Below are positions 43,254 to 51,709 of a stretch of 64,000 bases of DNA, piece after piece. This stretch comes from Proteus columbae (GTDB lineage Bacteria > Pseudomonadota > Gammaproteobacteria > Enterobacterales > Enterobacteriaceae). Positions within the stretch are counted from its first letter, which is position 1; every line of letters begins with the position of its first letter. A program made the translations under genes and the position numbers. A model generated the notes under the pieces. It did no database searches. It had not been told where the DNA came from and saw nothing but the letters and a program-made list of their open reading frames with translations. The DNA is taken from the NCBI RefSeq assembly GCF_009914335.1, contig NZ_CP043925.1:1426001-1490000 (forward strand), read 5' to 3'.

Positions 43254-43724
43254 TTATTGATTTAACTTGGTTTCCCAGAAATTTACTGCAGATGTTACTA
43301 TTGTTGGTAAGTGGTAATAGTGGATATTTTCGTTCGTTTTATCTAGAACAATAAATACTTCACTAGCTTCTGAGAATCCTCCCTCACCAAATGGAACTTC
43401 AAATAAACTAGGAATATTAGTTTGAGAAACTTGCTCAGATGATTTTATAACGGATCTTTTATTGCTTAGTACATGGTGTTTAGCAGCATTACAAATATCG
43501 CTAATAGTGTTTAAATGTGGGCATTCAGCATATAAGCTTGCATTTATTTTAGTTTTAATGTCTTTTTTGCCGTAATTATCATATAGATAGTCTTTTATGT
43601 GATTAATGACAATTGCTGCAAGAAACCCTTTTCTTATGCTTGTTCTTTCATGTAGAAAATCATCGACAGTTGGTTTCACTATTTCATTATAAAATTTTAT
43701 TGCGGAAGTTTTATTTTCAGTCAT
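43254..43724 (-). CDS. Moron: small cytoplasmic protein, unknown
   Basis: The 156-residue protein (MTENKTSAIKFYNEIVKP) is encoded against the phage late direction, between Q and holin. It contains ISDICNAAKHHVLSNKR, which resembles the helical core of some HEPN-like proteins, but the RxxxxH signature is not visible. It is AT-rich and has its own promoter region (43725-43790). The position and orientation are typical of a lysogenic-conversion moron, expressed in the lysogen. Confidence 0.6.
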   Translation of the reverse strand: MTENKTSAIKFYNEIVKPTVDDFLHERTSIRKGFLAAIVINHIKDYLYDNYGKKDIKTKINASLYAECPHLNTISDICNAAKHHVLSNKRSVIKSSEQVSQTNIPSLFEVPFGEGGFSEASEVFIVLDKTNENIHYYHLPTIVTSAVNFWETKLNQ

Positions 43725-43930
43725 GTTCGCCCCATTATTTGTTATATTGTAAGTTAATATTATGAATCATCATACATATGTCATTCTAACTTCCATATAT
43801 CTAAAATCACATATCATTAAATAAATTTAATAATTCTTCCAATAAAATGAATACTTTTATTTAGTATTTATTCAACGAGTTAGATTAAAAAATATTAATT
43901 AAAAAACTGGACACTCCGTAGGGGGTGTAT

Positions 43931-44200
43931 ATGCGCATGGACAAATTAACCAATGCTACCTACGGAACGGCTGGCTTAACTGCCTTTTTTGCAAGTCTCT
44001 CATTGTATGAATGGGGATTTGTAATAGGGATGGGATTTAGCATGCTTCTTGGATTAGCAACTTATTTGATGACACGACGAGAACAGCGAAAACGAACAGC
44101 ATTATTTGCTGAATTGGTTCATCGAAATTGTTCTAGTGATCCGCGAGAAATCGAAAAAATAGTCGGTGAGATGCTGACTAAAGCTAAAAAGGACATCTAA
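43931..44200 (+). CDS. Holin
   Basis: ATG 43931 (MRMDKLTNATYGTAGLTAF), preceded by GGGGGTG, gives 89 residues. Two membrane spans (about residues 13-31 and 35-53) and a highly charged basic tail (TRREQRKRTALFAELVHR) are typical of a class II lambdoid holin. The last base is shared with the endolysin start (TAATG-type overlap). It makes the inner-membrane lesion at the end of the lytic cycle. Confidence 0.88.
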   Translation: MRMDKLTNATYGTAGLTAFFASLSLYEWGFVIGMGFSMLLGLATYLMTRREQRKRTALFAELVHRNCSSDPREIEKIVGEMLTKAKKDI

Positions 44201-44670
44201 TGAACCTAAAACAAAAAGTGACTGCTGTTGCGAGTGCTGGCGCTGTAAGTATTGCACTAACAGTGATTGGTTATTTTGAGGGCGTGCGTTATGAACCTTA
44301 CCGCGATGTTGCTGGAATTCTGACGGTTTGTTATGGCCATACTGGAAACGACATTATTCAAGGAAAGACCTATACACAACAAGAGTGTGACGAATTACTA
44401 CAGAAAGACTTTATCAGAACGCAACAGCAAGTTGATATCCTGGTTAAAGTGCCGGTCGATGATAAAACAAAAGCTTCTCTATATTCCTTTGCTTTTAATG
44501 TGGGTACCACGGCTTTTGCACGCTCTACATTGCTTAAGAAATTAAATGCTGGTGATCAGAATGGCGCTTGTGAAGAAATGAAACGCTGGGTTTATGCTGG
44601 TGGAAAGGTGTGGCGAGGGTTGGTCAGTCGTAGAGAGGCGGAGTCAGCATTATGCAATGGAAGTCTTTAA
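44200..44670 (+). CDS. SAR endolysin (R21-like lysozyme, GH24)
   Basis: The 156-residue protein begins with a weakly hydrophobic signal-anchor-release segment (residues 8-25, AVASAGAVSIALTVIGYF). Then comes the T4-lysozyme-like active site: EGVRYEPYRDVAGILTVCYGHT with the Glu/Asp/Thr triad. The conserved NVGTTAFARSTLLKKLN is also present. It is exported in membrane-tethered, inactive form, and released when the holin depolarises the membrane. It overlaps the next small gene by 19 bp. Confidence 0.92.
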   Translation: MNLKQKVTAVASAGAVSIALTVIGYFEGVRYEPYRDVAGILTVCYGHTGNDIIQGKTYTQQECDELLQKDFIRTQQQVDILVKVPVDDKTKASLYSFAFNVGTTAFARSTLLKKLNAGDQNGACEEMKRWVYAGGKVWRGLVSRREAESALCNGSL

Positions 44671-44810
44671 TCATCATCGTCGGTTTTATTCTTACATTAC
44701 TCATCTCGGTTGCTGGTGGCATTTATCTCTCAATTGATAATTCATGTGTTAACGATAAAGCCAGTTTAGAAAAACGCTGTCAGGTAGCTCTCTCACATCA
44801 TCGGTACTAA
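44652..44810 (+). CDS. Small membrane protein of the lysis cassette
   Basis: ATG 44652 lies within the end of the endolysin gene and opens 52 residues: MQWKSLIIIVGFILTLLISV is a membrane anchor, followed by a short polar tail with two cysteines. It sits between endolysin and Rz. Genes of this type are common in lambdoid lysis cassettes; the function is unproven. Confidence 0.6.
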   Translation: MQWKSLIIIVGFILTLLISVAGGIYLSIDNSCVNDKASLEKRCQVALSHHRY

Positions 44811-44812
44811 TT

Positions 44813-45280
44813 ATGAAGTATTGGAAATTTTACATTGTTGTTGTGATAGTGGGGATTGTTGCTGGTGGGTGTGTGCTGATTAATACACAAGCTAAAAAAA
44901 TTAACATACTGGTAGAAAATAACAAAGAACTGACTACCACACTCGAAGAGCAAAAGGCTATCAATGTTTATTATCAAGCCCGTGTAGAGCGACTAAATCA
45001 ACTTGATACAAGACACACACAGGAGCTAGTTAATGCAAAGAATGAAATTAATCGCTTGCGTGATCTTAGTGAGCGTAATCCTGAGCGGGTGTACATCAAA
45101 GCCGAATGTCCAAAATCCGAAGGTGCTACCACCTCCGGCATGGATGATGCAACCACCGCCCGACCTACTGACACCGCTATCCGAAATTATTGGTTACTCC
45201 GAGAACGAATTGCAGAGTCAGAGCAAGTGATTAAAGGGTTGCAGGAGTACGTGAGAACAGAGTGTAACGTTGATTATTAA
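44813..45280 (+). CDS. Rz: Rz-like inner-membrane spanin
   Basis: The 155-residue protein has an N-terminal membrane anchor (KFYIVVVIVGIVAGGCVLI) and a periplasmic coiled coil from residue 28 to 90, as in i-spanins. An Rz1-like lipoprotein gene is entirely nested in a different frame (45042-45230), the classical Rz/Rz1 arrangement. The pair fuses inner and outer membranes in the last step of lysis. Confidence 0.9.
   Translation: MKYWKFYIVVVIVGIVAGGCVLINTQAKKINILVENNKELTTTLEEQKAINVYYQARVERLNQLDTRHTQELVNAKNEINRLRDLSERNPERVYIKAECPKSEGATTSGMDDATTARPTDTAIRNYWLLRERIAESEQVIKGLQEYVRTECNVDY
45042..45230 (+). CDS. Rz1: Rz1-like outer-membrane spanin lipoprotein
   Basis: The start used is ATG 45042 (MKLIACVILVSVILSGC), 62 residues; three more residues are possible from 45033. 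The lipobox LSGC is clear and the mature chain is proline-rich (PPPAWMMQPPPDLL), as in Rz1. It is nested in the Rz gene in a shifted frame. Confidence 0.9.
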   Translation: MKLIACVILVSVILSGCTSKPNVQNPKVLPPPAWMMQPPPDLLTPLSEIIGYSENELQSQSK

Positions 45281-45370
45281 TTTATGATGTGCATTCAAAA
45301 ATACTATCAGGCATTGAGATTAATGGCTGATAAATAGAAGCAACATATAACCATGTGATAAGCATTGAAC

Positions 45371-45712
45371 CTAGAGCAAAACATATATATATATGAAAAC
45401 TAATTTTAAAGTGAATTTCTCATTTTTTTGGGGTTTTATCGGAAAGTGATTAGTAAAGACATCATTGATAAAGAAAAAAAATAGCATAGCGATAAGAATA
45501 GCACTTACATCATATGGGTTAACTTGTAGCTTAGGATATTTACATGATGCCCTGATTGTTATAAGGAGAATTAAACCATTTACTACTGTATAAGCTGCCA
45601 AGTTTGATACTATGATACTAATTCTTTTACTAATTGATGGTACTTCATCAAAAAAATCATTTAATTTTTCGGCATATCTATTTATTGGTTCAATTATTTT
45701 ACTAATCTTCAT
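45371..45712 (-). CDS. Moron: membrane protein, unknown
   Basis: The start ATG 45712 (MKISKIIEPINRYAEKLND) has AAGGA at the right spacing; a longer version from 45757 is possible. The 113-residue protein has two or three hydrophobic stretches (about residues 32-50, 70-82, 97-113). It is encoded against the late direction between the spanin and terS genes, is AT-rich and has no recognised family. It is a likely lysogen-expressed accessory gene, perhaps superinfection exclusion. Confidence 0.5.
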   Translation of the reverse strand: MKISKIIEPINRYAEKLNDFFDEVPSISKRISIIVSNLAAYTVVNGLILLITIRASCKYPKLQVNPYDVSAILIAMLFFFFINDVFTNHFPIKPQKNEKFTLKLVFIYIYVLL

Positions 45713-45811
45713 TAATACATTCCTTAAATTAACGTTTAGCAAGTCAATATAACTCATTACAAAGCTTATTTTAACGAATGGGCTTTTTAATAGGCTAAGG
45801 AGATAAACACA

Positions 45812-46822
45812 ATGGCAAAACCGGATTGGGGGATGCTACAACAACAGTTCCTCGCCGAACATGCTATAACAGGAATATCCCCTAAAGAGTGGTGTGAACT
45901 AAAGGAACTAAACTACGCAACAGCTCGACGATATATCAAAATATCCAGTGTGCAGAATGCGCAAAAAACTGCGCACAAGAAATTGCGCACTGCGCAGAAA
46001 AAAGAATGCGCAAAAGAGTCAATGCGCAATAGTGATATACCAGATGCGCAGAGTAATGAATCAAGTAATGCGCACGATGATGAAAACACCTTTAGTCTGC
46101 GCAATTACGGGCTAACAGAACAACAGAGTAAATTTGTTAGTGAATACCTTATCGACTTAAATCGAACAGGAGCATATAAGCGAGCCGGTTATAAAGGCGA
46201 AGGAAATACAGCTTATGTAAATGCTACTCGCATGCTAAGAAATGCTAAGGTTTCACGAGCAATCACAGACGCATTAGCAGAACGGGAACGCAGAACAGAG
46301 ATAACCCAAGATGCTGTATTAAAAATATGGTGGGATATCGCAACGGCAGATGTTAACGAGTTGACCGAATACCGACGATTATGTTGCCGTCATTGCTGGG
46401 GCTTTGGTTTCAATTACCAGTGGCGTGATTCAATAGAGTTTGAAGATGCTATTAAAAAAGCAGTCGTAGCAAAGAAACCGCCTCCACAAGATGAGGGCGG
46501 TTACGGTTACGATGAAACATTAGATCCAAATCCTGATTGCCCTCGTTGTAACGGTGCTGGTATTGGCCGTGCGTACTTTCATGATACGCGTGATTTAACA
46601 GGGCCAGCGCGTCGAGTATTTGCTGGCGTGAAAGAAGGTAAGTTTGGTGTTGAGGTTATTACTCGTAATCAAGATGAAGCGCTTAAGATGGTTGCACAGC
46701 ATTTAGGTATGCTAAAGAACAAGACGGAATTAACGGGTGCAGATGGTGGGCCTGTTCAAACAACAGGCATTGACCTTAGCCATTTGAGCTTAGAGCAACT
46801 CATGCAGTTGAGGCAAAAATAA
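45812..46822 (+). CDS. Terminase small subunit
   Basis: The 336-residue protein has a first helix-turn-helix region (TGISPKEWCELKELNYATARR). A low-complexity stretch containing repeated Ala-Gln codons coincides with the TGCGCA cluster. The central terminase_2-type domain is EQQSKFVSEYLIDLNRTGAYKR, then a cysteine zinc-finger-like pair (CCRHCWG and CPRCNGAG). The protein recognises phage DNA to start packaging. The large subunit follows after an inserted HNH gene. Confidence 0.88.
   Translation: MAKPDWGMLQQQFLAEHAITGISPKEWCELKELNYATARRYIKISSVQNAQKTAHKKLRTAQKKECAKESMRNSDIPDAQSNESSNAHDDENTFSLRNYGLTEQQSKFVSEYLIDLNRTGAYKRAGYKGEGNTAYVNATRMLRNAKVSRAITDALAERERRTEITQDAVLKIWWDIATADVNELTEYRRLCCRHCWGFGFNYQWRDSIEFEDAIKKAVVAKKPPPQDEGGYGYDETLDPNPDCPRCNGAGIGRAYFHDTRDLTGPARRVFAGVKEGKFGVEVITRNQDEALKMVAQHLGMLKNKTELTGADGGPVQTTGIDLSHLSLEQLMQLRQK
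45958..46103. repeat. Nine TGCGCA hexamers in terS: candidate pac site
   Basis: The palindrome TGCGCA occurs at 45958, 45970, 45984, 45991, 46007, 46023, 46045, 46069 and 46098. The spacings are 12, 14, 7, 16, 16, 22, 24 and 29 bp. This is far above chance in an AT-rich genome. In several headful phages the packaging site lies inside terS, so the cluster is the best candidate for the recognition site here. Confidence 0.6.
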
Positions 46823-46961
46823 AGTATTAAATGAATTACTTATATTATAGAAAGTACATTATATTAATGAATAATATATTTAGTATTATTTATGATAAGT
46901 GATAAGGTTAGCATTTATTATTAAAATAATTTTACTTGCATATTGACTGGATGATTTTTTA

Positions 46962-47834
46962 ATGAATAGAAATCCACCAAAAAGTGTAATTCAAATACTC
47001 AAACAAGAAGTAGGATTTGGATGTCCAGTACCTGGATGTGGTAATCCTTATCTTGAATGGCACCATTTTGATCCTCCATGGTGTGTTGAAAATCACCATA
47101 GGGCAGAAGGAATGATAGCTTTATGCACTCATCATCATAAAAAAGCTGATAGTGGTGCTTATACAAATGAACAATTAATTGAATTTAAAAGTAATAAGGC
47201 TAACTCGGAAATAGTAAAAGGTAACTTTGAGTGGCGACGAAATAAAATATTAACATTGATTGGTGGAAATTTTTTTTATGAAACACCTCGCCCTTTAGTG
47301 ATAGATAACCATGATGTTGTTTCTTTGATTCGAGATGACAATGGTTATTTATTATTAAATATAGAAATGCTTAGTGTTTTGAAAGAAGAACGTTTGATAA
47401 TGAAGGAGAATTGCTGGGAAAATATAGGAAAGCCTGTAGATATTAAATGTCCACCTAGTGGTAAAAAACTTGAAATTAAATATGAAAATGGTGATTACCT
47501 TTCAATAGAATTTTATGTTGTTAATAATGAAGATTTATTCTTTGAAAAATTTAATTGTAAAGCTCCTGATCTTTTAGAATTTCCGTTAACTATTTCTGAA
47601 ATTAATTTCAATGTGGGGGGGCTGGATCTAAAAGCATCTCCTATTGGTACAAACATTCAGAACAATCAGTTTACTGGGTGTTTCAGTATCCATTGTAGTG
47701 TAGGGATGATGCTGAATTTAGGAATTAAGTGGAGGCAAAATTGGAATCTTGTGCCAGTTCCTGAATCTAGATTATCCCCATGTCCTTGCAACAGTGGCTA
47801 TAAATATAAGCACTGCCATGGGCAACTAACGTAA
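46962..47834 (+). CDS. HNH-type protein with C-terminal SEC-C motif, inserted between terS and terL
   Basis: The 290-residue protein starts with an HNH-like zinc-nuclease pattern: CPVPGCGNPYLEWHHFDP, then HHRAEGMIALCTHHHKKAD. The middle is a beta-rich domain of unknown type. The C-terminus is a SEC-C zinc motif (CPCNSGYKYKHCHG). AT content is higher than in the flanking terminase genes. It may be a homing-type HNH endonuclease, a packaging nuclease, or a moron. Its location between terminase subunits matches HNH nucleases that aid packaging in some phages, but the SEC-C combination is unusual. Confidence 0.7.
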   Translation: MNRNPPKSVIQILKQEVGFGCPVPGCGNPYLEWHHFDPPWCVENHHRAEGMIALCTHHHKKADSGAYTNEQLIEFKSNKANSEIVKGNFEWRRNKILTLIGGNFFYETPRPLVIDNHDVVSLIRDDNGYLLLNIEMLSVLKEERLIMKENCWENIGKPVDIKCPPSGKKLEIKYENGDYLSIEFYVVNNEDLFFEKFNCKAPDLLEFPLTISEINFNVGGLDLKASPIGTNIQNNQFTGCFSIHCSVGMMLNLGIKWRQNWNLVPVPESRLSPCPCNSGYKYKHCHGQLT

Positions 47835-47932
47835 ACAGCTATTATTTTTTTATATATATTCTATTTAACATAATGATGCTTAAGCGTCCCTTCACTTTTT
47901 AACTCAATTAAAAAAGAAAGCCAAACCGATAA

Positions 47933-47967
47933 AAGCCTAAATCTTCTTCCTGAATTTAGGCTTTTTA
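47933..47967 (+). terminator. Intrinsic terminator before terL
   Basis: AAAAGCCTAAAT and ATTTAGGCTTTTT form a strong 11-bp stem, between the HNH gene and terL. It would end transcription of the inserted gene unless antitermination occurs. Confidence 0.8.
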
Positions 47968-48056
47968 TTTGTTGCTAATTTGTTATCAGAAACTCACTTT
48001 CCATTTCACTGTTATTTTGAGGTGAAAGGGCTATTTATTACATTTTAGGTGTGACT

Positions 48057-49457
48057 ATGGATATCGATTTCAGTTTGTTTGATGAAGAGATCGAAAGGGA
48101 GATAGCACGCCGTAGTTTGCATGAATTTATTCAGTATATAAACCCTGAATACATTACAAGCCACTTTTCAGAAACGGTATGTAATGCGCTAGATATATTT
48201 ATTGAAAATATGATGAAGGGTGAGCGCCCTAAGTTAATTTTAAGTGCGCCCCCTCAGCATGGTAAGTCTGATATTGTTTCTCGCTATTTGCCAGCCTATT
48301 TCTTTGGTAAATACCCAAATATGCGCGTTGGTGCATTATCGTACTCCTCAGATTTAGCGGGTGATATGAATACCGATGTTCAGCGCATTATGATGTCCGA
48401 TGAATATCGTGTGCTATTTCCTAAAACTTGGTTAGGCAACAGGCCTGAGAACGGCATTGCAGTTAAACGTAATTCTGATGAGTTTGGTCTTGCCAACCAC
48501 AAAGGAGGCTATGTTTGTGCGGGGGTAGGTGGCCCATTAACGGGTAAGAAAGTTGACCTCGGTATTATTGATGACCCGATAAAGAACTCAAAAGAAGCGC
48601 TTAGCCAGACTGTTAAAAAATCAATTTGGAACTGGTACGTTTCGACTTTTAAGACCCGTTTATCAAAAAATAGCGGTGAAATTATCATGGCCACTCGGTG
48701 GGCAACTGATGATTTGTCTGGCCAATTAAAAGAAAAAGCGCCTGAAACCAAGGTGCTTGCATTCCCTGCAATCAATGAGCGAGGGGAAGCACTGGTACCA
48801 GAGTTACACCCAATTGACAAACTCCTTGAGACAAAAGCAATCATTGGTGATTACTTCTGGTCTGCAATGTACCAACAATCACCTAAGCCGGGTGATGGTC
48901 AAATTTTCCACGAAGAATTTGCTCAGTATTACTTACCGAAAGACCTGCCTGAAAAATTCGATAAGGTTATCCATAGTTGGGATATGACCTTTAAAGATAG
49001 TGACGGTACTGACTATGTGGTAGGGCAAGTATGGGGCAAGAAAGACGCAAATGCTTATTTACTGTATCAAATTCGAAAACGCATGAGCTTTACTGAAACC
49101 TTAAAGTCAGTGAAATGGTTGGCTGAAAAATTCCCTGAAGGGCGACGTAAGCTGGTGGAAGACAAAGCTAATGGCCCTGCTGTAATCGACTCTCTCAAAT
49201 CAACCGTCTCAGGGTTAATTCCCGTCGAGCCAGATGGTAGCAAGGTTGCTCGTGCTCATGCGTGTACTGCTGAGTGGGAGGCTGGAAATGTGTGGCTCCC
49301 CCACAAAGACATTGCGCCGTGGATTGTAGAAACCGTAGAAGAGATCATTACATTCCCGTTCTCTAGCAATGACGACACAGTGGATGCGATGACGCAAGCA
49401 TTACGTGATTTATATCAGAAGAAAAAAGGCGGTTTCTTCTCTCGTAAGAGGACTTAG
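48057..49457 (+). CDS. Terminase large subunit
   Basis: ATG 48057 is taken (AGGTG upstream); GTG 48051 is an alternative. The 466-residue protein has the ATPase Walker A region (ILSAPPQHGKSDIVSRY), Walker B (VDLGIIDDPIKN) and a C-terminal RNase H-like nuclease with VIHSWDMTFKDSDGTD and the final DDTVDAMTQAL motif. It is the packaging motor and headful or cos-cutting nuclease. Confidence 0.93.
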   Translation: MDIDFSLFDEEIEREIARRSLHEFIQYINPEYITSHFSETVCNALDIFIENMMKGERPKLILSAPPQHGKSDIVSRYLPAYFFGKYPNMRVGALSYSSDLAGDMNTDVQRIMMSDEYRVLFPKTWLGNRPENGIAVKRNSDEFGLANHKGGYVCAGVGGPLTGKKVDLGIIDDPIKNSKEALSQTVKKSIWNWYVSTFKTRLSKNSGEIIMATRWATDDLSGQLKEKAPETKVLAFPAINERGEALVPELHPIDKLLETKAIIGDYFWSAMYQQSPKPGDGQIFHEEFAQYYLPKDLPEKFDKVIHSWDMTFKDSDGTDYVVGQVWGKKDANAYLLYQIRKRMSFTETLKSVKWLAEKFPEGRRKLVEDKANGPAVIDSLKSTVSGLIPVEPDGSKVARAHACTAEWEAGNVWLPHKDIAPWIVETVEEIITFPFSSNDDTVDAMTQALRDLYQKKKGGFFSRKRT

Positions 49458-49458
49458 T

Positions 49459-50958
49459 ATGTGGCCATTTAGTAAGAAAAAAATTGAAATAAAAAAAGTA
49501 ACCAAACGGTCTGCGTTCTCAACGCATTTATATTCTTCACTGGTTCCTAATAATGACTTTAAAGGATTGGACTTACCCCAGCCTATAATTAATGGCGTCG
49601 CAATGGATAGCATTGATAGCTATGTCCCTTCATTTAAAGGCGAGCAAGTTTACGGTGTACCTGAGGCTCAAGCTTCTTGGTATGCCTCACAAATGTTTAT
49701 CGGCAACAATATGTGTGCGGTTATCGCTAAACATTGGCTTGTTGATAAAGCTTGTAATATGCCCGCGCGTGATGCGATACGTCAGGGTTACGATATTGAT
49801 TGTGATAATGACGATGATAGAACTATCAGTAAAAAACTCCGTAAACGCGATAAAAAATACCGTATTACACACCAACTGAAAGAGTTGGTTCATTTTGGGA
49901 GAGTATATGGCGGTCGTTTAGCATTATTTGTTGTTGAGACATCTAACCCGAAAGAGTGGTACGAAAACCCGTTTAATATCGATGGCGTGACAAAAGGCAT
50001 GTACAAAGGGATCAAACAGATTGATCCTCAATGGGTAACACCTGATTTAACGGATGCCAATGTTCAAGATCCTGCCAGCATGGATTTCTACGAGCCGACC
50101 TATTATGTAATTGGTGGGCGTAAGTATCACAAGTCTCACTTTATTAAGTTTGTACCGTTTCCTGTTCCTAACGTGCTTAAGCCAATGTACAACTACTTTG
50201 GTGTATCAGTGCCAGAACGCATTTATGAGCGTGTCTATGCATCAGAGCGTACCGCTAATGAAGCGCCACAACTGGCAATGACTAAGCGCTTACTGACTAT
50301 TGGTATGGCAGATGTTGAGGGAATGGATGAATTGACTATTCGTCAAAATATCCTTGAGTTCATTGAGATGAGAGATAATTACGGTGTTCAGACAGTAGGT
50401 AAAGAAGATGTAGTTCAACAGTTCGATACGTCATTAGCGGATTTAGACGCCACCATTATGACGCAATATCAGCTGGTGGCATCAGCTTCCAATGTACCCG
50501 CGACAAAGCTATTAGGCACAACACCGAAAGGCTTTAACTCAACGGGGGAATACGAAGAGGCTAATTATCGCGAAGAGCTTGAGAGCATTCAATCAAACGA
50601 CCTTGAAGAGCTATTACAGCGCCATTACGACATGCTAATGCGTAGCGATGGTTTACCTGTGACAGAAATCTCTATCACATGGGCACCGCTTGATAGCCCA
50701 ACGGCTGTTGAGAGTGCGGATATTGAGCTTAAGCAAGCACAAGCCGATTCAGCCTATGCAACAACAGGGGCTATTGATGGGTTAGATATCCGCAAGAAAC
50801 TGGCCAGTGATAAAGCATCTAGCTATTATGGTATTGAAGTGAACGAGGCAGATTATGTCGAGGCGAATACGAGTACGAACGAAGCGAGCGCAATGGGCAA
50901 CCTCTCGCCAAGCAGTAATGAAAGGGAAGCCCCTGCAGTATTCAGTAGCGCCCTCTAG
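49459..50958 (+). CDS. Portal protein (DUF1073 type)
   Basis: ATG 49459 (MWPFSKKKIEIKKVTKRSAF) gives 499 residues. It matches the DUF1073/Phage_portal_3 family: early YYASQMFIGNNMCAV-like segment, KELVHFGRVYGG, then PATKLLGTTPKGFNSTGEYEE, and an acidic C-terminus. In this position, after terL and before an MuF-type gene, it is the portal. The family has been confused in databases with Acb1, an anti-CBASS protein. The C-terminus overlaps the next gene by 41 bp. Confidence 0.88.
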   Translation: MWPFSKKKIEIKKVTKRSAFSTHLYSSLVPNNDFKGLDLPQPIINGVAMDSIDSYVPSFKGEQVYGVPEAQASWYASQMFIGNNMCAVIAKHWLVDKACNMPARDAIRQGYDIDCDNDDDRTISKKLRKRDKKYRITHQLKELVHFGRVYGGRLALFVVETSNPKEWYENPFNIDGVTKGMYKGIKQIDPQWVTPDLTDANVQDPASMDFYEPTYYVIGGRKYHKSHFIKFVPFPVPNVLKPMYNYFGVSVPERIYERVYASERTANEAPQLAMTKRLLTIGMADVEGMDELTIRQNILEFIEMRDNYGVQTVGKEDVVQQFDTSLADLDATIMTQYQLVASASNVPATKLLGTTPKGFNSTGEYEEANYREELESIQSNDLEELLQRHYDMLMRSDGLPVTEISITWAPLDSPTAVESADIELKQAQADSAYATTGAIDGLDIRKKLASDKASSYYGIEVNEADYVEANTSTNEASAMGNLSPSSNEREAPAVFSSAL

Positions 50959-51709
50959 TCGTTATCAAGGTGACATGTCACGCCTCATTAATTCAATGAT
51001 TAAAGACTATGAAAAAGTGTTTAGTGAATTAAATGACGACTTTGATGGCTTTACGATGGATGCCTGCTTTGCCAGTCAAACACGCATCTGGCTTAACCGA
51101 CTAAAACGTAAATGGGATAAGATTTTCAAACAAAAATCCACAGAGATTGCAGATAAATTTGTTTCCCAAGTCGATATAGGCGCAAAACGTAATTTAGATG
51201 ATTCTCTCAAACAGTTGTCAGGGGGGATCACCATTAAAACCCCTGATATGCCCGAAGCCTTGAAAGATAAAATCATTGCCTCTACAGCTGAAAACGTATC
51301 GTTAATTAAATCCATTCCTCTGCAATTTCATCAACGTATTGAAAGTGTTGCTTTACGCTCTATTAGCCAAGGTGGTGAGGGCGCAAAGACACTATTAGAG
51401 GAAATTCGGCATACTGGCAGTGTGACAGAGAAAAGGGCGAACTTTATCGCTGTTGACCAAACGCGAAAGATTACTACGGCGGTTAACTATGAACGTATGA
51501 AATCTGCTGGTATTCGTAAGGCGGTTTGGCATCACTCTGGTGGGAGTGCAGAACCTCGTGAATGGCATATTAAATTGGACGGTGAAGTGTTTGATTTAGA
51601 TAACCCACCGATTATTGATCCTAAAACGGGAGAACGAGGATTGCCCGGACAATTACCAAACTGTAAGTGCTTCTGGACACCGGTTATTGATTTTGGTGAC
51701 GAGACATGA
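50918..51709 (+). CDS. Head morphogenesis protein (MuF/Gp7-like)
   Basis: The start ATG 50918 (MKGKPLQYSVAPSSRYQGD) overlaps the portal gene; an ATG at 50855 would overlap it by over 100 bp. The 263-residue protein has the MuF-type C-terminal domain: VWHHSGGSAEPREWHIKLDG, then FDLDNPPI and LPNCKCFW. It should be packaged or bound in the capsid, as for Mu gpF and SPP1 gp7. Confidence 0.85.
   Translation: MKGKPLQYSVAPSSRYQGDMSRLINSMIKDYEKVFSELNDDFDGFTMDACFASQTRIWLNRLKRKWDKIFKQKSTEIADKFVSQVDIGAKRNLDDSLKQLSGGITIKTPDMPEALKDKIIASTAENVSLIKSIPLQFHQRIESVALRSISQGGEGAKTLLEEIRHTGSVTEKRANFIAVDQTRKITTAVNYERMKSAGIRKAVWHHSGGSAEPREWHIKLDGEVFDLDNPPIIDPKTGERGLPGQLPNCKCFWTPVIDFGDET

Noticed and set aside
49405..50958. 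Portal gene taken as an anti-CBASS (Acb1) protein
   Set aside because: Its length of about 500 residues, family sequence and position between terL and the MuF gene show a portal. The Acb1 name comes from a database family label.
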